Source: Limosilactobacillus viscerum
GTDB lineage: Bacteria; Bacillota; Bacilli; Lactobacillales; Lactobacillaceae
NCBI RefSeq assembly: GCF_947387525.1
Contig: NZ_CANDNW010000015.1
Span: 1 to 41,099 of the forward strand
Length of the DNA stretch: 41,099 nucleotides
Reading direction: 5' to 3'
The notes beneath the pieces are model-generated. The model did not search any database. It was not told where the DNA came from and saw only the letters and a list, made by a program, of their open reading frames with translations. This document shows positions 23,254-30,966 of the stretch, one piece after another. How positions within the stretch are numbered: the stretch's first letter is position 1; each line of letters starts with the position of its first letter. The position numbers were made by a program, and so were the translations under genes.

Positions 23254-24123
23254 ATGAAAGGAATTATTTTAGCAGGTGGTTCTGGCACCCGCCTTTACCC
23301 GATTACCCGGGGCATTTCCAAACAACTGATTCCAGTTTATGATAAGCCAATGATTTACTACCCACTGTCAACTCTCATGCTGGCAGGAATTCGTGATATC
23401 TTGGTAATCTCTACTCCGGAATTTATGCCACTATTCAAGAACTTACTTGGTGACGGTTCTGAATGGGGACTCAACTTCTCTTACAAGGTTCAAGAAAAGC
23501 CAAATGGATTGGCAGAAGCTTTCATCCTTGGTGAAGACTTCATTGGCGACGACAGTGTTTGCCTAATTCTTGGTGATAATATTTACTACGGTGCAGGTTT
23601 ATCCGAACTTGTTCAATCTGCTGCCAAGAAGACCGATGGTGCAACTGTCTTTGGCTACCACGTTAACGACCCCGAACGTTTTGGCGTGGTTGATTTTGAT
23701 GACCATATGCACGCATTATCGATTGAAGAGAAGCCGGCACACCCAAAGAGTAACTACGCGGTTACTGGCTTATACTTCTATGACAACGATGTCGTTGACA
23801 TTGCCAAGAATATTAAGCCATCAGCTCGTGGTGAGCTTGAAATTACTGATGTCAATAAGGAATACCTTCGTCGTGGTAAACTTGATGTTAAGCTAATGGG
23901 GCGGGGATATGCCTGGCTCGATACTGGGACCCATGATTCGATGCTGGAAGCTTCCAACTTCATTGCTACAATTGAACGGCGGCAAAACTTGAAGGTAGCT
24001 TCACTCGAAGAAATTGCTTACCGGATGGGTTACATTGATCGGGACAAACTAGTAAAGCTTGCCCAGCCGTTAAAGAAGAACGATTATGGCCAATACCTCT
24101 TACGGCTGGCCAAAGAAGATTAA
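23254..24123 (+). CDS. rmlA: Glucose-1-phosphate thymidylyltransferase
   Basis: First enzyme of dTDP-L-rhamnose synthesis; makes dTDP-glucose from dTTP and glucose-1-phosphate in the cytoplasm. At 289 aa it has the standard length. Motifs: the nucleotide-binding [23 protein letters not shown] signature at residues 8-30, [20 protein letters not shown] with the metal-binding Asp, [20 protein letters not shown] and [16 protein letters not shown] 23254 is preceded by AAGGAGG. It opens the rmlA-C-B-D series and has its own extended -10 promoter. Codon use and GC match the housekeeping genes rather than the AT-rich EPS transferases. Confidence 0.97.
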   Translation: MKGIILAGGSGTRLYPITRGISKQLIPVYDKPMIYYPLSTLMLAGIRDILVISTPEFMPLFKNLLGDGSEWGLNFSYKVQEKPNGLAEAFILGEDFIGDDSVCLILGDNIYYGAGLSELVQSAAKKTDGATVFGYHVNDPERFGVVDFDDHMHALSIEEKPAHPKSNYAVTGLYFYDNDVVDIAKNIKPSARGELEITDVNKEYLRRGKLDVKLMGRGYAWLDTGTHDSMLEASNFIATIERRQNLKVASLEEIAYRMGYIDRDKLVKLAQPLKKNDYGQYLLRLAKED

Positions 24124-24138
24124 GGAGCGATTGATTAC

Positions 24139-24711
24139 ATGTCATTAAAAGTTATTGATACTTCATTACCTGATGCAAAGATTGTCGAAACTGATGTTTT
24201 TGGTGACCATCGTGGTTTCTTTACTGAAACTTACACCAAGAACAAGTTCGAAGAAGCAGGAATTAACGTTGAATTTACACAAGACAACCAATCCCTGTCT
24301 GTTGAACCAGGGGTCCTGCGGGGGATGCACTACCAATTAGCACCATACTCCCAAACCAAGTTATTGCGGGCCGTTACTGGTGCCATTTACGACGTGATTG
24401 TTGATATTCGTAAGGGTTCACCTGCCTATGGTAAGTGGGAAGGATTTATCCTTAGTGAATACAACCACCGTCAACTATTAGTACCAAAGGGTTTTGCCCA
24501 CGGTTTTGTTACCTTAACGCCAAACGTTAACGTTGCCTACAAGGTTGACGGCTACTATGCTCCTGATGCTGATCGGGGCATTGCCTTCGACGATCCTGAC
24601 CTGGACATCAAGTGGCCAATGCCAACTGACCACCTGATCCTGTCTGAAAAGGACCAACACCATCCTTCATTTAAGGATGCCGAAATGAACTTCACTTACG
24701 GGGAGGACTAA
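24139..24711 (+). CDS. rmlC: dTDP-4-dehydrorhamnose 3,5-epimerase
   Basis: Third enzyme of the dTDP-L-rhamnose pathway; epimerises C3 and C5 of dTDP-4-keto-6-deoxyglucose. The 190-aa cupin protein shows DHRGFFTETYTKNKFEEAG, the DNQSLS and RGMHYQ motifs (the His is the catalytic base), YDVIVDIRKGSPAYGKW, LVPKGFAHGFVTL and YKVDGYYAPDADRGI. It lies 15 bases after rmlA with an AAGGAG site, in the same operon. Length and all the usual conserved positions I can check are intact. Confidence 0.96.
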   Translation: MSLKVIDTSLPDAKIVETDVFGDHRGFFTETYTKNKFEEAGINVEFTQDNQSLSVEPGVLRGMHYQLAPYSQTKLLRAVTGAIYDVIVDIRKGSPAYGKWEGFILSEYNHRQLLVPKGFAHGFVTLTPNVNVAYKVDGYYAPDADRGIAFDDPDLDIKWPMPTDHLILSEKDQHHPSFKDAEMNFTYGED

Positions 24712-24716
24712 TCAAA

Positions 24717-25700
24717 ATGAATATCTTAGTAACTGGTGGTGCCGGCTTTATCGGTAGCAACTTCATCCACTACATGCTAGAAAAGTACCCGGATGACAAC
24801 TTAATCAACCTGGACTTACTGACCTACGCCGGTAACATCCACAACCTGGACGATATCAAGGACAACCCTCACTACCACTTTGTGAAGGGGAACATTGTTA
24901 ACCGGGAACTCGTTAGCCACCTGGTTCATGAATTTAACATTGACCATATTGTTAACTTTGCGGCTGAATCACACGTTGACCGTTCAATCCTGCACCCTGA
25001 CGTTTTCGTTGAAACCAACGTTCAGGGGACATTAGCTTTGCTGGACGTTGCTAAGCGTGAAGGGGTGGAAAAGTTCCTTCAAGTATCAACTGACGAAGTT
25101 TACGGTACCCTAGGTGCAACAGGCTACTTTACTGAAGAATCACCGCTGCAACCAAATTCACCATACTCAGCAAGTAAGGCTTCTGCTGATATGATCGTTC
25201 GTTCCTACTTTGAAACTTACGGTTACAATGTCAACATTACCCGTTGTTCTAACAACTATGGCCCTTATCAGTTCCCAGAAAAGTTAATCCCATTGATGAC
25301 TTCAAACGGGATGGAAGGTAAGGACCTTCCAATCTACGGTAATGGTAAGAACATCCGTGACTGGCTTTACGTCAGTGACCACTGCCAAGCAATTGACTTA
25401 GTACTGCGGAACGGTAAGCCGGGTGAAGTTTACAATGTTGGTGGTCACAATGAACGGACCAACAACGAAATCGTCCACCTGATTGTGGATAACCTTGGTA
25501 TTTCCGAAGACCACATCAAGTATGTTAAGGACCGTCTGGGTCACGATAAGCGGTACGCAATCGACCCAACTAAGATTGAAACTGAACTTGGCTGGAAGCC
25601 TGAATACACCTTTGATACTGGGATTGTGAAGACAATTGACTGGTACAAGGATAATGAAGTATGGTGGAAGCCATTAAAGGCCAAGGCTGCTTTGAAGTAA
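24717..25700 (+). CDS. rmlB: dTDP-glucose 4,6-dehydratase
   Basis: Second enzyme of the dTDP-L-rhamnose pathway; an NAD-dependent extended SDR enzyme that converts dTDP-glucose to dTDP-4-keto-6-deoxyglucose. The Rossmann motif VTGGAGFIGSNF is at residues 4-15. Then come FAAESHVDRS, VSTDEVYG with the catalytic Thr-Asp-Glu triad, PYSASKASADMIV carrying the YxxxK pair, and TRCSNNYGPYQFPEKLIPL. At 327 aa it is within the normal range. It follows rmlC by 5 bases. The transcript then meets a long palindrome and a second hairpin before rmlD. Confidence 0.97.
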   Translation: MNILVTGGAGFIGSNFIHYMLEKYPDDNLINLDLLTYAGNIHNLDDIKDNPHYHFVKGNIVNRELVSHLVHEFNIDHIVNFAAESHVDRSILHPDVFVETNVQGTLALLDVAKREGVEKFLQVSTDEVYGTLGATGYFTEESPLQPNSPYSASKASADMIVRSYFETYGYNVNITRCSNNYGPYQFPEKLIPLMTSNGMEGKDLPIYGNGKNIRDWLYVSDHCQAIDLVLRNGKPGEVYNVGGHNERTNNEIVHLIVDNLGISEDHIKYVKDRLGHDKRYAIDPTKIETELGWKPEYTFDTGIVKTIDWYKDNEVWWKPLKAKAALK

Positions 25701-25719
25701 TTGATTAAATGAAGGAGCT

Positions 25720-25828
25720 GTGACACAACCCCGGTTAGGGCCTGTATGGCTAGCATAGGACGATCGTTAGCACGGAACGGGCTAGCGATTGTCCGTAGCT
25801 AGACACTAAGGCCCTGGGGTTGGGTCAC
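25720..25828. other. 109-nt near-palindrome between rmlB and rmlD
   Basis: The stretch folds onto itself almost end to end. GTGAC pairs with GTCAC, CAACCCC with GGGGTTG, AGGGCCT with AGGCCCT, CTAGC with GCTAG, and an inner 14-bp stem (GGACGATCGTTAGC with GCTAGCGATTGTCC, two G-U pairs) closes a loop of about 9 bases. It may be a miniature palindromic repeat or a structured leader/processing element. I do not recognise it as a named RNA family. Confidence 0.75.
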
Positions 25829-25859
25829 GCGATATCTCTGTAATATTCGGAGCTAAAAC

Positions 25860-25900
25860 AAGGGTTCGTGACAAAACCGAGTTTTGTCACGGGCCCTTTT
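25860..25900 (+). terminator. 18-bp hairpin with short T run just before rmlD
   Basis: An uninterrupted 18-bp stem (two G-U pairs, CGA loop) runs from AAGGG to CCCTT and ends in TTTT. The AGGAGG of rmlD begins on the next base. It resembles an intrinsic terminator with a short T run, so it may be an attenuator or a processing/stability hairpin. Confidence 0.6.
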
Positions 25901-25914
25901 AGGAGGAAACAAAC

Positions 25915-26757
25915 ATGGCTGATATTTTAATTACTGGTGCCAACGGACAGTTAGGAACTGAACTTCGGCACCTCTTGGATGAAAAAGGGATCGCTTATGA
26001 CGCCTTTGATTCTAAGGGGATGGACATCACCGATGCACAGGCAGTTGCCGACCGGTTTGCTGAAGTGCAACCCAAGATCGTTTTTCATTGTGCTGCCTTT
26101 ACTGCCGTTGATGCAGCTGAAGACGAGCAGAAGGACCTTAACTGGACGGTTAACGAGGATGGTACCAAGAACGTTGCTGAGGCGGCGAAAAAGGCTGGTG
26201 CAACCCTGGTATATATCAGTACTGACTATGTCTTTGATGGTACTAACGAAGGCGAATACGCGGTTGATGCGGCAACTAACCCGAAGAACGAGTACGGTAA
26301 GGCTAAGTTAGCGGGGGAGAAGCTGGTTTCAAGCATCATGGATAAGTACTACATTATCCGGACTTCCTGGGTCTTTGGCCAGTATGGTAAGAACTTTGTT
26401 TACACCATGTTACGGTTGGCAAAGAGCCACGATAAGTTGACGGTGGTTGCGGACCAAGTTGGTCGGCCAACCTGGACACGGACCCTGGCCGAATTCATGC
26501 TTTATGCCGTGCAAAACAAGGTTCCGTATGGTTATTACCAATTGTCAAATGACGGACACTGTTCTTGGTATGAGTTTGCCAGTGAGATTTTGAAGGACCA
26601 ACCAGTTGATGTTCAGCCGGTCACTTCGGAACAATACCCTCAGAAAGCTTACCGTCCACGGCATTCAATTATGAGTCTGGATAAGGTTAAGGGTACTGGT
26701 TTCAATGTAATTACCTGGCAAGAAGCACTGCAAAACTTCCTTAATGAAGTGAATTAA
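25915..26757 (+). CDS. rmlD: dTDP-4-dehydrorhamnose reductase
   Basis: Last enzyme of the dTDP-L-rhamnose pathway; an NAD(P)H-dependent SDR that reduces dTDP-4-keto-L-rhamnose. The 280-aa protein has ILITGANGQLGTEL at the N-terminus, FHCAAFTAVDAAE, YISTDYVFDG, the catalytic YGKAKLAGE and RTSWVFGQYGKNFV, plus the C-terminal RPRHSIMSLDK. A strong AGGAGG (25901-25906) precedes the ATG. It is separated from rmlB by 214 bases holding two large hairpins, an unusual break in an otherwise tight operon. Confidence 0.96.
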   Translation: MADILITGANGQLGTELRHLLDEKGIAYDAFDSKGMDITDAQAVADRFAEVQPKIVFHCAAFTAVDAAEDEQKDLNWTVNEDGTKNVAEAAKKAGATLVYISTDYVFDGTNEGEYAVDAATNPKNEYGKAKLAGEKLVSSIMDKYYIIRTSWVFGQYGKNFVYTMLRLAKSHDKLTVVADQVGRPTWTRTLAEFMLYAVQNKVPYGYYQLSNDGHCSWYEFASEILKDQPVDVQPVTSEQYPQKAYRPRHSIMSLDKVKGTGFNVITWQEALQNFLNEVN

Positions 26758-26781
26758 GAAATTTGTATTACATTTATTTAC

Positions 26782-26808
26782 AATCCCGTTGCAAACGGGA
26801 TTTTTTTT
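26782..26808 (+). terminator. Terminator of the rml operon
   Basis: AATCCCGTT pairs with AACGGGATT around a 3-base loop, followed by a T run. Confidence 0.88.
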
Positions 26809-26871
26809 AGTTTGAAGTAGTAGAATACTTCTTGTATTGATTTTTAAGAAAAATTAATAGAAGGAGTAAAC

Positions 26872-29310
26872 ATGGAACTGAAGAAACGTTTTAAATTGTA
26901 TAAGAGTGGAAAAATGTGGTGCTGTGCAGCAGTTGCTTTCGGTGCATTAGCCTTTGGTACTGTTAACGGGCAAGCTGACGATAATACGCCGGCAAGTTCT
27001 CCGGTAACAACTGCACAAGTAGCTACGACTTCCCAATCAAGTACGACGGCCACCACTGATTCTAATAACGTAAGTAGTGCTACTACCAATGCAGCTACGA
27101 ACACTGCAACTACTGCGGCAGCAACTAATTCAGCAACGGCACAAACTAGTAGTCAGAGCCAAGTACCAGTAACCACAGCAAGTGCTACTACTGAGACTAC
27201 TCATGCGGCTACTAATAATGGCATTGGCACCATCAATACGTTGGATATTTCTGCTTACCAACCGAACATCTCTGCAGGAACATTTGCTCAATACCACAAC
27301 CAGGGGATTAACAATGTGATTGTTAAGCTTTCTGAAGGTAGCACATGGGTGAACACATATGCTCAAAACCAAGTAAATAATGCTAAGCAAGCGGGGATGA
27401 ACGTTGCAGCTTACCACTTTGTACGGTTTACGACCGCTTCTGAAGCACAGGCTGAAGCTCAGCTATTTGCGCGAATGGCACGGGGAATTGGTCTTGGTAG
27501 TGATACTCTGATGATTGCCGATGTTGAACAGGTACCGCAAACCCAATATGCGGGAATTGTTAATAACCTAAACGTCTTCTGGCAAACATTGGATTCACTT
27601 GGCTTTACTAACCATGGTGTTTACACTGGTTATTCCTATGATCATCAATATAATGTTAGTTCAACTGTTGGTAAAAACCGGACATGGGTTGCAGCGTACG
27701 GTAATTACCGTAATCTTGTCCAAAGCCAAGGATATGGTGCATGGCAGTACACTGATAATTGGAATGGTACCCATATTGATGCTTCAATTGATTTGGGGAT
27801 GTTTGCCAGCTACATGGGGGGTATCACCCGTGCCGCTAACCTAGATGGTGTTACGATTGATTCAGCCAACAATACCTTAAATGTTTCTGGTTGGTTTGCT
27901 GATGATAATAACCAAGGCAAGAACAACCGGTATGTGATCTTGCTCGATGCCAATAATAACGATACTGAATTAGCTCGGACTCAGGTTTCAGCGGTTACAC
28001 GGAATGATGTTTCAAACGCATACCCTGATATTTATGGTGCAGGCAATTCTGGCTTTAACGCTACCTTCCAAATAAGTGGTAACCTGGCAAATGCTATTGC
28101 TGCCGGACACCAGATTAAGGTTCTCGTTCGGAATACTTCTTCTGCTGACGGTAACAGCGATTATAATGATAATACTTTTGATGCAGTGGCATTTAATAAA
28201 AATGTTGCTTCTTTAGATAGTATGAGCCTGACTAATAATGGAATTGAAGTATCAGGGTGGCAAGCTGCCGATCAAAGTATTAGCCGTTCAAACCGTTACG
28301 TAATTTTGTATGATGCAACTACCCATCGCGAGATTGAACGTCAGTCAGTCTCAAGTATTTCACGACCTGATGTTCAACGTGCAAATCGGGATGTATATGG
28401 CAGTCAGAATTCAGGCTTCCAGGCTACGTTTGCGATGAATGATGCTTTACGGAATGCTATCCAAAACGGTGATTCACTGCAGGTAATTAGTCGTTATACC
28501 AATGATCCCGCTGGAAATGGTGATTCAATTGATTACTGGTTTGCTGCAAAGAGCTTTAACCAAAACCAGGGTGCCGTTGATAGTTTTACACTTAATAACG
28601 GTCACCTACAGGTTAGTGGTTGGCACGCAAGCGATAAGTCCGGTGTCGACCCATACCAATGGATTATTTTAATTGATAATCAGACTGGTAAAGAAGTTGC
28701 GCGGGTTAGAGCTAATACGGTTAGTCGCCCTGATGTTGCCCGCGTTTATCCTGGAATCTTAAATTCATCAAATTCAGGATTTAATGCTGACTTTGATATT
28801 GCACAGTTTGCTTCATTGCGAAACGCATTATTGCAGGGCCACTCATTAAAAGTTATTGCTCGCTACTCTGATAATTCTCAGTCTGGTGAAGGTAAGAATA
28901 ATGATTACTGGTTTAATACGCCAAAGACATTTAATCAGTTTAATGATAATTACGGTAATTTAGATGGAATGATCAGAACCAGTAATGGTATTCATGTTGC
29001 TGGTTGGCACGTTACTAACCAATCTATTGCACGACCGAACCACTATGTAATTTTATACGATGCAACTCAAGGGCGTGAGATTGCACGTCAACAAGTAACA
29101 ACGACGCAGCGCCTTGATGTTCAACGAGTACATCCAAGTGATTATAATAGTGCTGTTTCAGGTTTTGACACGATCTTTTCTACTGCTAATACAGCAGTAA
29201 GAAATGCCTTAGTTAATCACCATTCATTACGGGTAATTGACCGTTATACGTCTTCACAGGATGGTAACTCTGATTACATTGATTACTGGTTCCCTGCTAG
29301 AACATTGTAG
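26872..29310 (+). CDS. Secreted GH25 muramidase with KxYKxGKxW signal and four SGWHA-type modules
   Basis: An 812-aa wall hydrolase. The N-terminus has a KxYKxGKxW-type signal (residues 8-16, KLYKSGKMW), known from large secreted proteins of lactic acid bacteria and often linked to accessory secretion, then a hydrophobic core and GQAD. After an Ala/Thr-rich linker, a GH25 lysozyme domain spans about 120-318. Asp125 (LDIS) and the DVEQ motif with Asp217 and Glu219 are the expected active-site acids; AAYHFVRF and GAWQYTDNWNG are also typical. Four modules begin near 321, 444, 565 and 693. It would cut the MurNAc-GlcNAc bond. ATG 26872 has an AAGGAG site. It sits between two terminators and is probably monocistronic. 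Confidence 0.92.
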   Translation: MELKKRFKLYKSGKMWCCAAVAFGALAFGTVNGQADDNTPASSPVTTAQVATTSQSSTTATTDSNNVSSATTNAATNTATTAAATNSATAQTSSQSQVPVTTASATTETTHAATNNGIGTINTLDISAYQPNISAGTFAQYHNQGINNVIVKLSEGSTWVNTYAQNQVNNAKQAGMNVAAYHFVRFTTASEAQAEAQLFARMARGIGLGSDTLMIADVEQVPQTQYAGIVNNLNVFWQTLDSLGFTNHGVYTGYSYDHQYNVSSTVGKNRTWVAAYGNYRNLVQSQGYGAWQYTDNWNGTHIDASIDLGMFASYMGGITRAANLDGVTIDSANNTLNVSGWFADDNNQGKNNRYVILLDANNNDTELARTQVSAVTRNDVSNAYPDIYGAGNSGFNATFQISGNLANAIAAGHQIKVLVRNTSSADGNSDYNDNTFDAVAFNKNVASLDSMSLTNNGIEVSGWQAADQSISRSNRYVILYDATTHREIERQSVSSISRPDVQRANRDVYGSQNSGFQATFAMNDALRNAIQNGDSLQVISRYTNDPAGNGDSIDYWFAAKSFNQNQGAVDSFTLNNGHLQVSGWHASDKSGVDPYQWIILIDNQTGKEVARVRANTVSRPDVARVYPGILNSSNSGFNADFDIAQFASLRNALLQGHSLKVIARYSDNSQSGEGKNNDYWFNTPKTFNQFNDNYGNLDGMIRTSNGIHVAGWHVTNQSIARPNHYVILYDATQGREIARQQVTTTQRLDVQRVHPSDYNSAVSGFDTIFSTANTAVRNALVNHHSLRVIDRYTSSQDGNSDYIDYWFPARTL
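27832..29307 (+). repeat. Four SGWHA-type protein modules (GH25 enzyme)
   Basis: Residues 321-812 hold four C-terminal copies. The first is the most diverged (GWFADDNNQ, VRNTSS in place of SRYS); the last ends the protein at DYWFPARTL. Confidence 0.85.
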
Positions 29311-29314
29311 AAGG

Positions 29315-29352
29315 AAAGCCACATGCATTTTGTTGAACGCATGTGACTTTTT
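29315..29352 (+). terminator. Terminator after the GH25 gene
   Basis: AAAGcCACATGC pairs with GCATGTGaCTTT, followed by a T-rich stretch. It starts just after the stop codon. Confidence 0.8.
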
Positions 29353-29370
29353 AATTTTTAAACTAAAACG

Positions 29371-29412
29371 GGAGTAGGAAAGAAATCACTTACGACTTCG
29401 GTTTCCTACTCC
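29371..29412 (-). terminator. Terminator of the LCP gene
   Basis: GGAGTAGGAAA and TTTCCTACTCC form a perfect 11-bp stem. Read on the minus strand it lies 10 bases after the LCP stop, with a modest T-rich tail. Confidence 0.7.
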
Positions 29413-29421
29413 TGTAGTGGC

Positions 29422-30729
29422 TTAATACGATAATGAAGGGCTTCTTCTGTAGGTTGTGGAGCGTTCACTAGGTTCTTCAGAGGAACGTGAAGACCTTGAG
29501 GAAGAGGTAACATAGTCACTGCCGTTACCACTACCCGGATCATTATAACTAGCACCGCCAGGTAAGATAAAGTCAGTGTTGTTATAACCATCATAATTTG
29601 GTTGTGACTTGTACATCTTAGTTTCGTGGTTAACCACTTTAACGGGCTTCAAGCCAAGCGCTTTCCGTACTAACTTTGAAACACGGTTGATTTCCTTTGG
29701 ACTAGCAATTTGGAATGATGCCCCGTCAATCATCGCATCTTGTCCCTGGAAATGGTAAGTAGTGACATTGTTCATCGCACTGTGGTAGTTACCGTAGAGG
29801 GTGGCAATATCATCAATCGGGATATTAGTCTTAACACCATCACCAACAGCATCCATGATCTTGTTAGCCGAGCTAATTGATCCCGACTTTTTGAACTTAG
29901 TAATGACGCTAGAAAGGATTTGTTGCTGCCGTCTTTGTCGACCGTAATCATTGTTTGGATCTTGGTAACGCATCCGGGCGTATTTTAGAGCTTCATTACC
30001 GGTTAAATGTTGCTTTCCCTTCTTAAAGTGGTGCCCTTCATAGGTAAATGCAAAGGGGTTATTAACCTCAACCCCACCTAAGGAGTTAACGACCTTCTTT
30101 AACACACCCATGTTGATAACTGCATAGTAATCAATTGGAACATCTAATAGTTCACTTACTTGCTTAACGGTTTGCTTTGGACCACCAATTGAGTAGGCAG
30201 CATTGATTTTAACGTAATCCGCACCATCATCAGTGTTAACACGTACTAACGTATCACGTGGGATACTGGTCATGGTAATTCGTTGCGTCTTAGGATTGAT
30301 CGTAAACAATTCGATTGAATCAGTGTTACCACCTTTATTACCACGGTTTAAGGCACCAACATCGGTCCCCATGGCAAGAACGGAAACCGGCTTACCCTGC
30401 TGAAGCTTCTTACTAATCTTACCGTCACCACTACTGAAAACTCCCGTAGCCATTTTGTGGACTTTATGGTATTCATAAAATCCACCAGCAGCGACTAAGA
30501 TGATTAATAGCCAAATTAACCAGCGCATCCACTTGGGAGTATGGTAGTGGTGCTTCTCAGGAGGCTCTGGAGCCGGTTGGGGTGCAGAATTATTTGGCCT
30601 GTTGAAATGGTGATGACGAAGACGTTGAGGTTGAGAACTTTCCTCATCCTGACGAGCATTTTGATAAATCTTTTTTTCTAAATTTTTACGGTATTCTTCG
30701 CGCGATTCGCGATGATTGTTGTTATCCAT
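29422..30729 (-). CDS. LytR-CpsA-Psr (LCP) family glycopolymer ligase
   Basis: A 435-aa membrane-anchored enzyme of the LCP family, which attaches undecaprenyl-linked wall polymers (teichoic acid, capsule) to peptidoglycan. A basic and His/Pro-rich cytoplasmic N-terminus (1-66) precedes one membrane helix at about 68-86 (RWLIWLLIILVAAGGFY). The LCP domain follows from about 112, with VLAMGTDVG, GGNTDSIEL, TSIPRDTLV, KINAAYSIGG, GGVEVNNP and ALKYARMRYQDPNNDYGRQRRQQQ, which carry the Asp and Arg residues that hold the pyrophosphate. A Ser/Arg-rich tail ends the protein. AGAGGT lies 9 bases before the ATG. Its position beside the EPS and hydrolase genes suggests it anchors the polysaccharide made here, though teichoic acid is equally possible. 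Confidence 0.92.
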   Translation of the reverse strand: MDNNNHRESREEYRKNLEKKIYQNARQDEESSQPQRLRHHHFNRPNNSAPQPAPEPPEKHHYHTPKWMRWLIWLLIILVAAGGFYEYHKVHKMATGVFSSGDGKISKKLQQGKPVSVLAMGTDVGALNRGNKGGNTDSIELFTINPKTQRITMTSIPRDTLVRVNTDDGADYVKINAAYSIGGPKQTVKQVSELLDVPIDYYAVINMGVLKKVVNSLGGVEVNNPFAFTYEGHHFKKGKQHLTGNEALKYARMRYQDPNNDYGRQRRQQQILSSVITKFKKSGSISSANKIMDAVGDGVKTNIPIDDIATLYGNYHSAMNNVTTYHFQGQDAMIDGASFQIASPKEINRVSKLVRKALGLKPVKVVNHETKMYKSQPNYDGYNNTDFILPGGASYNDPGSGNGSDYVTSSSRSSRSSEEPSERSTTYRRSPSLSY

Positions 30730-30966
30730 AACAAAAGTACCTCTGTAATTTATTTCTAACGTTACCTAATATAGCAAAAAGACACCAGGTAATTCAATGC
30801 AATAATAATAGTTTAACTTTTCTATAAACTATTATAAAAGGTAATCAAGTGATTTTAATAGTAAACAAACGAAAGAATTATATGTAGAGATTATTGTTAT
30901 CTTTTTCAGAATATACTAAACTATAAAAGATATTGCGCAATTTTAAATATGAAAGGAAAGTAATTG

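Noticed and set aside
25711-25770. A short peptide gene (AAGGAG followed by GTG) within the rmlB-rmlD gap
   Set aside because: A reading of about a dozen codons from the GTG is possible, but its codons coincide with the arm of the palindrome and show no coding character. A leader peptide cannot be excluded but is not supported.
15231-29307. Naming the SGWHA-type module as the GBS-Bsp-like repeat, GW module or SH3b
   Set aside because: The strand pattern and motifs (SGWHA, RPDV, SGF, DYWF) do not match what I know of those families; 'GW' here is only two residues of a different motif. I left it unnamed.
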